From positions 8,802,979-8,866,978 of the forward strand of contig CM049321.1 of assembly GCA_026874595.1 (NCBI GenBank): DNA of 64,000 nucleotides, in the 5' to 3' direction. Below the pieces are notes generated by a model that saw nothing but the letters and a program-made list of their open reading frames with translations, was not told the DNA's origin and did not search any database. The position numbers and the translations under genes were made by a program. Shown here one piece after another: positions 48,767 through 60,500 of the stretch. Source of the DNA: Sipunculus nudus (Eukaryota > Annelida > Sipuncula > Golfingiida > Sipunculidae). Position 1 is the stretch's first letter. Each line of letters starts with the position of its first letter.

Positions 48767-50115
48767 CTATTTACCAATATTGAATGTGATGGTGTAATGT
48801 ATATAAACTATCCATTTACAGTCAGCTCCACTTACGCGTAATTATAAAATTAATATGATGTAACAAAGTTTAAAGTCCCAAGCCTTTCCTAGCTCATGTT
48901 GATTCAATTTATATAAAAATTTTAAATCAAAATCGTAAACACAATTTATATGATTCAGCCTCTGCTCTTAAGAATGTCGCCTATTTTTGCACCGCCCGTC
49001 GGGACCGACACGGTTTATGGTTTTCAGATCGAGCGCCTTTATTGTTACCACGCCTTTTTAAGGGTGAATCACTTGACAAGTTGATATTATACATGGGCTC
49101 TCTGAAAAGAAGTGACCCCGGAGCCGTGTTTTTCACATGAATGCGAGTGGCTTGGCCAAAAAAAATATAAACAGTTGCGCATAACACTCTGAAAGAAAGG
49201 CCACAAGTTAAAGGTCAGTCTAAAAAAAAGTGGCATATCATATAAAGGACACAGAGAAGTTCACGGAAAGGACATTGGAAAGATGAGTCCTTGACTTTAA
49301 GGTTAAGTAAACCTATTCCATGTGCGTTTGTTGTGTGATGGAGGATTTCATCCAGATCCCAGACTTTGTCCTGATTTGATTGGCTGGTACACATGTGACA
49401 TCATGGACTAAATTTTATCAACAACTCAGCTCTAATAATGCATGTTATTTTTATTCTCTGTTGAAAATTTAGGACTGACAGAGGCAGAAATACTGTGATC
49501 TAGAATTTTTGGTCACAGGGGATTTCCCAGTGTGTGACGTCACTGCCGAGTTGACAGTGCTCATAGATGTGCCAATAGTTTTTGAACAAATCACACAACC
49601 TCATGTTTTTAGTGGAAAAATAGATCGAAAAAATGTTTTTCCTCCAGGAATTGGGCTTATTTTATGTAAAATCTATATTAATATTTTTTTCATAGGCAAT
49701 TATGTTATATGATAATATAATGAGATTTGGAATACGTTTGCTTGACCTGAATAGGCCGAATTTCGAGACTCGACTGGGCTTGCAAAACGTCGGCTTGCTT
49801 AAATTGATCTGAAAGCCCATTCATTTGGCGATGTTACAAAGTATCAGTTTTATTTAAACAGATCTAATTTTACTTGTTACAGATTGCATCCATTTACATT
49901 TAACTAATTTGTGATCAAATATCGAGTATAGCTATTAAGTTTACCTTGGTGGTTTCATAAGCAAATACATTTACTTTCTTTTTCTTAAACAATCCCACCG
50001 TTTCCATTCAGCGACATGAATTAAAATGAACATTTTTACAAATGTTGTCCTTCAATTAACCGCCTTGAACTTCAACTTTGTTAGTCAGAATCAAAATAAA
50101 TAAAACTAACCTTTT
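46683..50115. other. Intergenic, microsatellite-rich, no gene recognised
   Basis: (TA)n tracts lie at 46682-46712, 47265-47307, 48437-48490 and 48720-48765. G/C runs lie near 47139-47149, 47840-47861, 47892-47903 and 48092-48104. A CT-rich run is at 48668-48712. Short open frames made of alternating I and Y come from the TA tracts. No conserved gene is seen. Confidence 0.5.
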
Positions 50116-50394
50116 AGGCCAAAAAAAAAAATAAGATATGGTTCTCAGGCACTTTTTTTTAGAAATCAGTGCGGGCGGGCGGTATTTTATTTTTGACCTT
50201 TTTTTGGATGTTTCGATAAAAATGTCATATAATCAGGAAAAACCATGAAAATTACAAATATTTTGCTAAATACTACATAAATTGTATTATTTATCTTCTG
50301 GAAAGATAAAAATCAAAATAAAAATTTTTGATGCGGGGGGTTAAAATTGATGCGGGCGGTGCCTGAGAACCATACCTTTTATTTTTTTTGGCCT
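50116..50394. mobile_element. AGGCC-type MITE, complete copy
   Basis: The ends aggccaaaaaaaaaa and ttttttttggcct are followed inward by 'atatggttctcaggcac' and 'gtgcctgagaaccatac', so the TIR is about 38 bases. It is 279 bp and non-coding. The same element occurs at 62045-62333 and in part at 44452-44673. Confidence 0.8.
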
Positions 50395-51289
50395 TATTGG
50401 TATATATATATATATATATTCCGGGCATTTTCAATCATAAAAGATTTATCTTTTTGTATTAATTTTTTTCTTCAGCCAACAGAGCTGCACAAAAAATCGG
50501 CTTACTTTGGCTTTAGCCTAATGATATATCTGTGGCGACTCATGATAAACTCGACTATAGGCCCGGTTCGCATGCATCGCAAATTCGCTGCTGCAAATTA
50601 AGTTTTTGGGAATAACGGATTGAATAATTGCATAGGTACCTTTCAACTGCAAAGTCCGATTAACAAAATCTTAATTGTTAATATTTGTCCCTCGGAGGGT
50701 CCTAATTATTTGGGCATCTTTCTTTTTTATTAAAACTTGTAAGGATTCCTTCATGTTCAGGCCTGTATATAAATACCGACAAATAACAAACCAAGTAACT
50801 ATTCATAATAAACTTTGATTTTTTAACACGAATTTATCTTTTTTTCATAGTGTAAATTTATTTCATTTGAAAAATTAAACTATTAAAAAGTGATGGAAAA
50901 TTAAGTTTATCATACATTAAATTATGTGCTCATTTTAACGTAAAGAAAATTAAAACTACACATGCAATCATGTAGAGTAAAGAAGTGTTAGTATTTATGG
51001 ATGTGTATGCATATATATAAATATCCTATTTTTCAATATTGAATTAATTTAGAATGAACTTTTTTCGCCATTTAAATGACAAATACCAGAACCCCCTTAA
51101 CCCCCCCCCCCCCCCCCCCACTCACCTCACACACACACCGAATTTATTATTAATGTAACTGCTTCACAATGAAAGAACTGTATATAATGAAAACCCCAGG
51201 CAGGTCCAGCATAAAATGATAAAGTCCATACGCATTGATTTCCCGGCCCACCATGCATGTGATAAATGAGCGCCACCTTTCGTCAGTGT
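50395..51289. other. Intergenic, no gene recognised
   Basis: AT-rich with a C run followed by CA repeats at 51101-51137. Nothing else stands out. Confidence 0.4.
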
Positions 51290-51439
51290 GAGAGTTTAAG
51301 CGTCAGAATGATTTTACCATCTTTCCGGTAGTGGACATGTTTACTTCCGGTGGGAACATCCGTTGACATTCTGTCAGATGACAGGCTGATCAGTGCATTA
51401 CCGAAGCCACTGACACAATATCTTGCGGTCTATCAGCTT
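51290..51439 (+). promoter_or_regulatory. Candidate SLC35F5 promoter and non-coding first exon
   Basis: TTCCGG occurs at 51323-51328 and ACTTCCGG at 51343-51350, both ETS-type sites common in housekeeping promoters. About 90 bases later there is a good splice donor (CAGCTT|GTAAGTAT at 51440). A non-coding exon ending at 51439 could join the acceptor before the start codon exon (ctgttttag, exon from 54474). This is inferred from motifs only; no transcript evidence is available here. Confidence 0.35.
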
Positions 51440-51595
51440 GTAAGTATCAAACTTTTATTCATATATTGTAGCTTATACATCTCTTCTCCTAAGATGGTAG
51501 TTTCGTGCCTCAGGCATTGATTTACCAAGTAAGTGTGGTTTCATGCAGTCACTATCGTATTCGTACAGACAGCTGAAAGAAACTGAGTTTGTGAG

Positions 51596-52051
51596 CGGTC
51601 CCCCTAAACACCGGTGTTTTGGGTATCTGTGACGAAACACCACGAAACACCCAGTTCACTTCAAACCTGAACCAAAAACGAAACACCAATCGATAGATAA
51701 TCATCTGATGAATATATATCTGCAATATTGTTTCATAAATTCATGTCATAAAGATAAAAACGAGTGTTTCGTGCCGTAGTCGGTTCACCCGCACCCACGG
51801 CAGCCGTTTATACCAGCTATGACCCTGCCCCCTAGTGGCGCAAGTCGCAATCAAGCAGCGCACTTGTCAATTGTACAAAACACTATTGCTTTCTTTAATT
51901 TTACAGAATAGTGGCACAAATTCTACATTTACATATCCAACAGATGATGATTTTTTAACTGATACAAGTGTTTTGCTTCAAATTTGAATTTAAAAGGGTG
52001 TTTCATAACACGTACCCAAAACACCGGTGTTTTGGGTGTTTAAGCGGACCT
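51596..52051. mobile_element. hAT-like MITE, copy 1
   Basis: The left end cggtccccctaaacaccggt and the right end in reverse complement (aggtccgcttaaacaccc) form TIRs rich in 'aaacaccggtgttttggg'. The 9 bases gtttgtgag stand directly before and after the element, so an 8-bp duplication typical of hAT elements is likely. The interior has no coding frame. Confidence 0.7.
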
Positions 52052-52238
52052 GTTTGTGAGTGTGTGAGGGTCCCGAGGCGTCATCGGTGAAGACTTAACA
52101 ATGACATTTGTGTGTTAGTTATCAGATGTTTTCCAGATACATCTAGGGAACAGCACACATCCAGTCAGATGTTCAGAATATAGTCTACTCCCAAAACATG
52201 GCAAAATGGTGTCGCATAAAATGTTGTTTCCTTAAAAC

Positions 52239-52670
52239 GGGTCAGCCTAAACACCCTAAAAACAGGTGTTTTGGGTACATGTGAGGAAACACTATGAAAC
52301 ACACTTTTAAATTCAAATTGAAGCAAAACACTGACATAGGTTAATAGATTATCATCTGTTGCATATGTCAATGCAGAATTGTGCCACTTCTGTAAAATAA
52401 AAGAAGGCAGTAGTGTTTTGTACAACTGACAAGTACTCTGCTTGTTTGTGACTTGCACCACTAGGGGGCAGCATCATAGCTGGCATAAATGGCTGCCGTG
52501 TCCGCCTTTGAACGGACCACGGCACAAAACACTCGTTTAAATCTTTATTTCATAAATTTATGACTATCTATCGATTGCTGTTACGTTTCAGGTTCAGGTT
52601 TGAACTTAAGTGGGTGTTTCATGTTGTTTTGTCACAGATACACAGGTGTTTTGGGTGTTTAAGGGGACCG
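52239..52670. mobile_element. hAT-like MITE, copy 2, opposite orientation
   Basis: This is the same element as 51596-52051, reversed: its 'cactagggggcagc' stretch faces 'gctgccccctagtgg'-like text in copy 1. Its right end reads 'ggtgttttgggtgtttaagg' then ggaccg. A target duplication is not clear, so this copy may be older or rearranged. Confidence 0.65.
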
Positions 52671-52699
52671 CTTATAACAACAGGGTGCTGGTCAGCAGT

Positions 52700-53180
52700 C
52701 TGCAGTATAAAAAAAGCAGATCAGCAGGCTGATCAGTGACCTTTTAATTAAAGCATTAATATTTCAGGCAAATTAGCCCCCACAAAGCAACCTTGGACTA
52801 ATGTGTCATTCTATATGATTAAAAGACACCTTTTCTATCAGTATTACATATTTTCAAACATATGCATATATTTTTTTGTGTTAAAAAGATTATACATGAA
52901 ACACATCCTACCTGCTAGTCACTATTTCAATGATCAGCAGCTTCAGCGACTTTTCAACCAAGCATTTACTTGAGGCAAATTAGCCCTCATATAACAACCT
53001 CCAACTTTTGTGTGATTAAATGAGATTTAAAGAGACATGTTCTTTAAGTATTACATATTTACAAACATACAAAAAACATTTTTAATGTGTTACTTAATAA
53101 TTATTATGCATTTTACCTTTCTACTACCTTCTGTTTTGCTGATCAGCAGACTGCGCAATCGCTTGACGCTGATAAAGTGC
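52700..53180. repeat. Tandem duplication with 206-bp period
   Basis: 'aggcaaattagccc' starts units at 52767 and 52973. Both units continue with 'tattacatatttncaaacat' and end with 'tgatcagcag'. A third 'ctgatcagcagactgcgc' follows at 53138. The units are diverged. Confidence 0.65.
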
Positions 53181-53593
53181 TCATCGGCAAAGACATATTT
53201 CTTGACTATGATAGTTGATACCTATCATCTGTGATTCTCTATAATGGTAACAAAGAGAGCTCTCAGTAGTTTTACTGAATTATTTCCTGTGAAAACTGAA
53301 TGACTGCCAGTGTACCACATACAAAACGCATCATTATTCCCAAGTAACTATAAGCCCAAACCACTCAGATTCAGTGATGATACCAGAAGCTGGCCTTCAG
53401 CAAAGGTAAAGGACACAGTACAACTGACCCTGACCCTATAAACAAAGACCCCCATAACCAGGGTTTACAGCAATGGGACACTATTAGGCTACATCATCTA
53501 CATCATCCACACACTCTGAGAATGTGGTATGAAACTAATTAGTAATAAAATGCCTGAAAAAAACTTGGTTTAGTATATTCTACATAAAATATA

Positions 53594-54310
53594 TGTAACG
53601 GGAGCCTGTAACCATATCTGCTTTATCATAGGCCAGCATCGTTTTCAGTACTTCTCTACTCTTCAGTTTATAGTCCGTTATTTACTTCTGTTTTCTAGCC
53701 AGGCATAGTTGTTACTCTTCATGTAATTGTCCCAGGGTTTTCTATTAACTGTGACCTCTTTTTATTGGTTATTTTTCTTTAAGTTGTTACAGCGCCACCT
53801 GTAGTTGGGTATATAAGTGTTCGAATGTCAGGTGACGCCACTCTGGCATTCGAACGTTGAGGACAGGACGACCCTCAATTGTCCTTCCATAATATTTTTC
53901 AGGTGAGTGTGATCTTTATTTATATTTGTTCACCCATATAGTTAATAGTAATTCCCGGTGAACTGGTTATAATTTCTAGGAACGTGAGTTATAATAAGTA
54001 ATAATAAGACCACCCAATTTGTAATATTTAATGACCAGTTCGGCCTTGGCGCCACGTAATTGGTCATAGTACCTAGTACCTAGTGAGGCCATAGGGCCAC
54101 GTGTTAGTATTAGTATCTAGAAAGGACATGGGGCCACAATATAAATAAATATAACTCAATGTCATGTACCTGTATATATCTGTATATTTTCTCATGTCGC
54201 ATGGAACTAATAGTTTTATTACATATGTGTAAGTTGCACCAATGACTCTGGCATTCGAACGTTGAGGACAGAACGACCCTCAATTGTCCTTGAGTGTTCA
54301 AATCAATTCT
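53594..54310 (+). promoter_or_regulatory. LTR-like block with TATATAAG upstream of SLC35F5
   Basis: The block starts tgtaacgggagcc, has TATATAAG at 53810-53817, and then a 48-bp sequence (53840-53887) repeated at 54245-54291 (actctggcattcgaacgttg and onward). A donor CAG|GTGAGTG follows at 53903. TG start, TATA box and a repeat 400 bases on are suggestive of a decayed LTR, but no matching second LTR or primer site was found. It ends about 230 bases before the SLC35F5 start codon, so it may supply an alternative promoter and first exon. Inference. Confidence 0.35.
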
Positions 54311-54537
54311 TTGCGCATCCTGTCTTCAGGCCAGAAATGGCTATAATCTCCATCTCATCACCTCACATTTCTCACGTATTGTAATGGAGATACCAGTGTG
54401 AGTACATGATATCTAAACAAGTAATTTCAAGCACCAGTGATGTTACAAATGGTATTCTCCATTTCTGTTTTAGATGTTTACCATGTGAAGTCAGCTCTCT
54501 AGTACTGAAGTGAAGAAAGTGAGGACAGGAAGGCACC

Positions 54538-57500
54538 ATGTTGGGACTGAGTGGACTGAGCAGACCACGTCGTTTGTTGATTGGAATGTTTGTTCTCCTC
54601 CTGGTGGATGTAATATGGGTCGCTTCATCAGAACTAACAGAGGTTAGTCAGATTAAGCCAGATTTTCACTAAAATTTGCTGTTCATAGCATAGATCTGTT
54701 TTCCAATCACACTAATTGATTGCGAACACTTCAGTCAATTCTCCATTTGCAAAAAGAATTAAAATTAATTTTTTTATGATATAAAATCATTATTTATTAT
54801 AAGTAGAATTCTTATATATAAAGGCCACACACATTTCATATCCTTTCATACCAGTATATTTTCCATGACACATTTTATGTCCTTTCATTCGAGTATATTT
54901 TCCATGACACATTTTATGTCCTTTCATTCCAGTTTATTTTCCATGACACATTTTATGTCCTCATTCCAGTATATTTTCCATGACACATTATATGTCCTTA
55001 CATTCCAGTTTATTTCCCATGACACATTTTATGTCCTTTCATTCTGCCAAAACTGAGATAAGCAGGTACTACTCAGAGGAGTTCTAGGCGTTCTTTCCTG
55101 AGAAATCGTTCCTTGAGATCCTTTCTGAAACCCAGCATTATTATTTGCTCACATGTGCTTAACAAGGACTGGTGGTGCCGCCTGGAATCCTTTTTGTGCA
55201 GTATGAATCTGGTTGTCTTATTTATAATAGCCCATATCTCTGCAGTGGTTCAATGTATTGAGCTGAAATTGTGCATGTCTATAGATCTTGGATCTCACCA
55301 TCTTGTACTTGAGACTAGGGGCACCACATCCAATCATTTTTGCGTGACATCCATCCATGTGTTTTCCACCTGTTTGTCGTAGTGATTGGTTCAATGTATA
55401 TAAGACTGGTGGTGCCATCTACAATTGTTTTGGCATGACATCAATATGTGCATTTGCTTTGGGTGAAAATTGCTTATATCTCAAGAGTGGTTCAATGTAT
55501 TGGTCTGAAATTTGGCATGTCATTCATCTTGGAGAGTTTTCTTGTAGGACAGACAGATGGTGCCACCTACCTACCTGTTTTTGTAGTATACATTGATGCC
55601 CTCTTCTCAGGACAGGTTTGCCATTTTCGTCTGAAATTGTTAATGTCCATAGATCTTAGATACCTCTATCATGTACTCAAGACTGGTGACACAACTGCAA
55701 TTTTTAGCTCAGCTGACTTTCAGTCATGCTGGGCTATAGCGATGGGTCTTTGTCCGGCGTCCTTCCGTCTGTCCGTCCGGCCCGCCGACCGTTAGCAGGG
55801 CACAAATCATAATCATAGGGGCTAGGGCCATGAACCCTATGCAGTCTTAGAGGTTCTTAAAAGATCTCCTTGCAAACCTGAAATTAGGTCACTGCGACCT
55901 ATATTCTCGAAGTTATGGGGTGTGTTTGCACCCCCCAGAAATAATTCTTTTAGCCAAAATTTTCATCCCAAACCTTTCATCTTTCACATACAGCTCATCT
56001 ACCAACAGGGGAAGAACCATAATTATTTTGAGGTCACAAGGTCAAAGGTCAAGGTCACAGAACCAACTTCTTTGAAAAGCCTCAGGATGCATTTTAAGCC
56101 AAACCTTTCATCCCAGTTCTGTGATCTTTCACATATAGCTCACCTACTAAGTGGGAGAAGAATCCTATAGATGTTGAGGTCACAAGGTCAAAGGTCAGGG
56201 TCACAGGATCCACTTCTTTGAAAAGGTTCTGGACACATTTCAAGCTAGACCTTTCATTCCAAACCTTTCAGCACTGATTTCACTTCTCTGCCAACAGGGG
56301 AAAAGACCTGTTGATTTTGAGGTCAAAGGTCAAGTTCACAGCACCCTCTTCTTGCGTGGAGTCATTTTCAGCAAACTTTTCAATCTATACTTTCCATCTG
56401 TCATATATGGCTTACCTACCAATAGGAGAAGAAGCCTATTGATGTTGAGTTCAAAAGGTCAAAGGTCAAGGTCACAATATTGTTCTAAATGCTTGTGAAC
56501 ATATTTCAAGTGAAACTGTTCAACCCAAACCTTCAGTCTTTCACATATGCCACATCTGTGCATCACTGAATTTGATTCAAACTATTTATGGGTCTTTTTG
56601 CATGAAGAAATAACTAATTGATTTTTGAGGTCAGCTGGTCAGGAGGTTAAAGGTTGCAGGTCTAAGTTATTCACTCATTGGTTGCCAAGTAATTACACCC
56701 GGCCAGATGTAAGTGGTTAGTAGTTACCCATCATTTAGAAAGAATCCAGTTGATATGTGGGCAGAAGGCCAAGGTCATAGGTCAGGGATGTTCACAATAA
56801 CTTATTTTGTAGACCATCTCTATTTTTCTTGTTTTCTTGTATATATAACCATATGGCACTCACAACTGGTACATCTCACTATGTGCCCATAATTGTCAGT
56901 GACACTTGTGATATATGACTCCCTTTTGTATCAGCTCATGGAGTGATAAGGATATATCATTAGTGCATAACAAAAACACTGTTGCCGGAATGCTTTGGCC
57001 AGGCATTAAGACTATGAGAGTTAAGTGTTAAGTTTAGCTACTGATTTATAAAATGATGGGAACATTTTGCAGTTTATATCATGGAATCATAGCAATAAAC
57101 TTAGTTTTCTAGATATCTGAATATTATTATACAAATCATCAGATATACCAGCAAGTGTTTGTTCTGATAATATGTGGGTTTGTACCTGGATTTAGGATGG
57201 CTTTATTTGATTACAAGACTCTTAGTGATGCTTTCTGCATTTCTTTTCTTTTAGGTTTTGCAGTTTACCTACCCTGCTAACCCCATTGAATAGCAAGCTG
57301 ATAATTAAAACAAATTGGACTTGCACTTTTTACATTTGCATTTTCATAAATCTGATATGAGAGCTCTCCAACCTGATCATGCCTTTTGAATTGTTTTTGA
57401 GAAATTTATAACTGTTACATTCTTTGAAGCAATTGCTACAAGTTTAGTGTCTTATTGGAGGATGTGTGACTAGTCAGAAAACCATTATGTCTGCAAGGTA

Positions 57501-60500
57501 GCCATTTTAGAAATCCTTTTGCCAGGACAATTTCTGTGATTTTTTTATGATGTTTGGTCCCTTTTAGAGGATGTTTGTTGTTCAATTTCCGACCTGTCAG
57601 AAATCCAATATGGCCACCAGGACGCCATCTTTAAATTCCTTTAGAACATATTATCTCAAGAACTATTAAAGTGAATGCAGTGGGATGTATATTAATGTAA
57701 TCTTGCATTGGGTCAAAGATTTCTTAATAAATATGACCATCATTTATGAAAGCTCAGTACAGTTGGCTTGTATTGAATAACAATTAATATGGAAGTGATA
57801 CAAAGTGGGGTTGGGGATGTCCCCACCTGTATCACATACGGTTGCTGATGTGCTGGCAGACAATGTTCCAAGACCAGTTTGATGACAGAAGTCTTTATTC
57901 AATAGGAAGCGGTCTGGGACAGTCTCTCTCTCTCTGAGAGAGCTGCCCAGCCTCCCTGACTCTCTGAATCGCGCACCATGCAAGACTTTTTGATACAGAG
58001 TTTGGATTGACATTATCAATGTATATTCATTTACCCTCAGTTACATCACTGATAAAAGCTGCTATTGGATCAGATAATAATAGTGACCTGACATTTGACA
58101 TAATTATGCATGGATTCTCCACCATAATGATACAATGTCGGGTTGGGGATGTCCCCACACTGTATCACAAGCAGTTGCTGATGTTGGTGGCTGACAATGT
58201 TCCAAGACCAGTTTGATGACAGAAGTCTTTATTCAATAGGAAGCGGTCTTGGACAGTCTCTCTCTCTCTGAGAGAGCCGCCCAGCCTCCCTGACTCTCTG
58301 AATCGCGCACCATGCAAGACTTTTTGATACAGAGTTTGGATTGACATTATCAATGTATATTCATTTACCCTCAGTTACATCACTGATAAAAGCTGCTATT
58401 GGATCAGATGGTAATGGTGACCTGACATTTGACATAATTATGCATGTCATCATTTTACATAAGATTATATTGACCTGACACAGATCTAGTTATGGACTGA
58501 CCCACACTGCTATTTCCAAACTCTATAAACATAATCTGCCTGCCTCATCATAGAAACCAATTTAGAGCTAATTTGTGAGAGTACGATAAGGCTCTACAAA
58601 CATACTGAATTACCATTAGATACTTGGTTGTCTGATGAACATTAATAATTCTTTGGCTCTGTCTGAATATCAGAACAGATTGAAACTGTAATTGATCTTC
58701 ATTGTTTCTAAATAATTTTAGATCTTAAATATTGAAATATTCCTTTAAATATGTGTTAAGTCACATATACACCCTTTCTTACTCCATAACAGAAGCACCC
58801 ATTTCACAATAATTCTTGCATGGATTTCCTTGATCTTTTGCTATATTTTGATCTTATATGTGGCCTGTGTGGTATTCCTTTTGAGACTGACAGGCATCGA
58901 GCAAGCTGTGGGATTAGTTCCTGATAGCTCAACAACCATACATTTTGCCACAGACCATCATTCACACTGTTTTAACCAGACATATATGATAAGAATTTAT
59001 GGCAATGTAGAAAGTTTAAACAAAATTGGCATATAGGTTCTGCAACAATTTTACTAGAAGTTGTGAATTGCAGCCCATGATGTCGCAGGTCATGCTTGGC
59101 AGCTGAGCGTCATGACCCATGGGTCACTTGTTTTAACATGGGGTCTATCCACCTGTTTGCTTTGGGTGAAAATCTCTTATAGCTCAGGAGTGGAAAGATG
59201 TATCAGTCTGAAATTTTGCATGTCTATATGTCTTTGATAGCTTTGTTGTAGACAAGACAGATGGTGCCACCTGCCATTCTGCTTTTATAGAATATATTGA
59301 ACCAGTTTTTCTCAGTAGTGGATTGGTGTCTCGGCCTGAAATTTGCATGTTGTATCCATCTGTTGGCCTGTTTTTGGTGAAAAATGCACATATATGAGGA
59401 GTTCAATTGGCATCTCAGATGCCACAAATTTGGAGTCATGTCATGTCAGGAATATTCAATGCCTTACTTTACCAATGCTTCTGTGATTTTGCAGATTCTT
59501 ATATATAGTCACTTCTTGACTGCCGATTTTCTAGTTCCAGTTTATTTTCCATGACACCCTTTTCGTGTCCTTTCCTTCCAGTATATTTTCCATGACACCC
59601 ACTATGACAAACCTTACTTCACCAACTACCTCAAGAACAGCATGTTCATCATCTACCTCGCTGGGTTCTTGTTGTGGTCACCATGGAGACAACAGTGTCG
59701 TAACAGTAACATGGTGAGTACTTTATGCTGGTTTTTTAGAGGAATTTGAATATTGATAATCAACATGATTCAAATTTTTATTATCAATAAAGTTAAAACT
59801 GGGCAACAGGAAAAATGTTAATATTGATTATAGGAATGGGATTATGAGTCAAGTATTGTTCAAGTGAACAGAGAAACTGTAAATATTATTTAAACAACTG
59901 AACATGGCAGCAGTTTCTGATGGTGTGAGTGTCACATATAAACAGAACTTTCAGTTTCACTAAGTATCTAAAATCTATAACTCCTTCAAATTAAGTATGT
60001 AAACTGAAGAGTCTGACAGCCTTAAATTTTTGAGAAAATATTTTAATTCAAGCACTTTCAAAGCCTTGCAAATTAATTAAATAATTTTAAAAAATTCCAT
60101 TAAAAACTCACCCAAATAGCTTCTGAGAAAAAAGGCAGAGAAAAAAGGCATAATTAATAATAATTGTCCCTCTGTCTGTCAGTCTGTCAGGTTTTCAGTT
60201 CCATGGGATAACTTTCCTAAATAATATCCAATTTCATTCAAATTTGGGTCAGTGATTTGCTCTCATGCATACCTTGGTTAGAATTGATTTGTAGTATATG
60301 TCCAAAATTTAATTATCACCAGTTCCAAAACAAACAAAAATTTTCCCTTTTCTTCCAAATTCACAACAAAAATTATGACATGTGGAGACATCTTCAGGGA
60401 ACAATGAAAACTAAATCACACATACTGTGACCTGTAGAGACATCTTCAAGAGAAAGTAAAAACTAAAACATATTGAGAAGGCAAGCATGAAGATCAGAGG

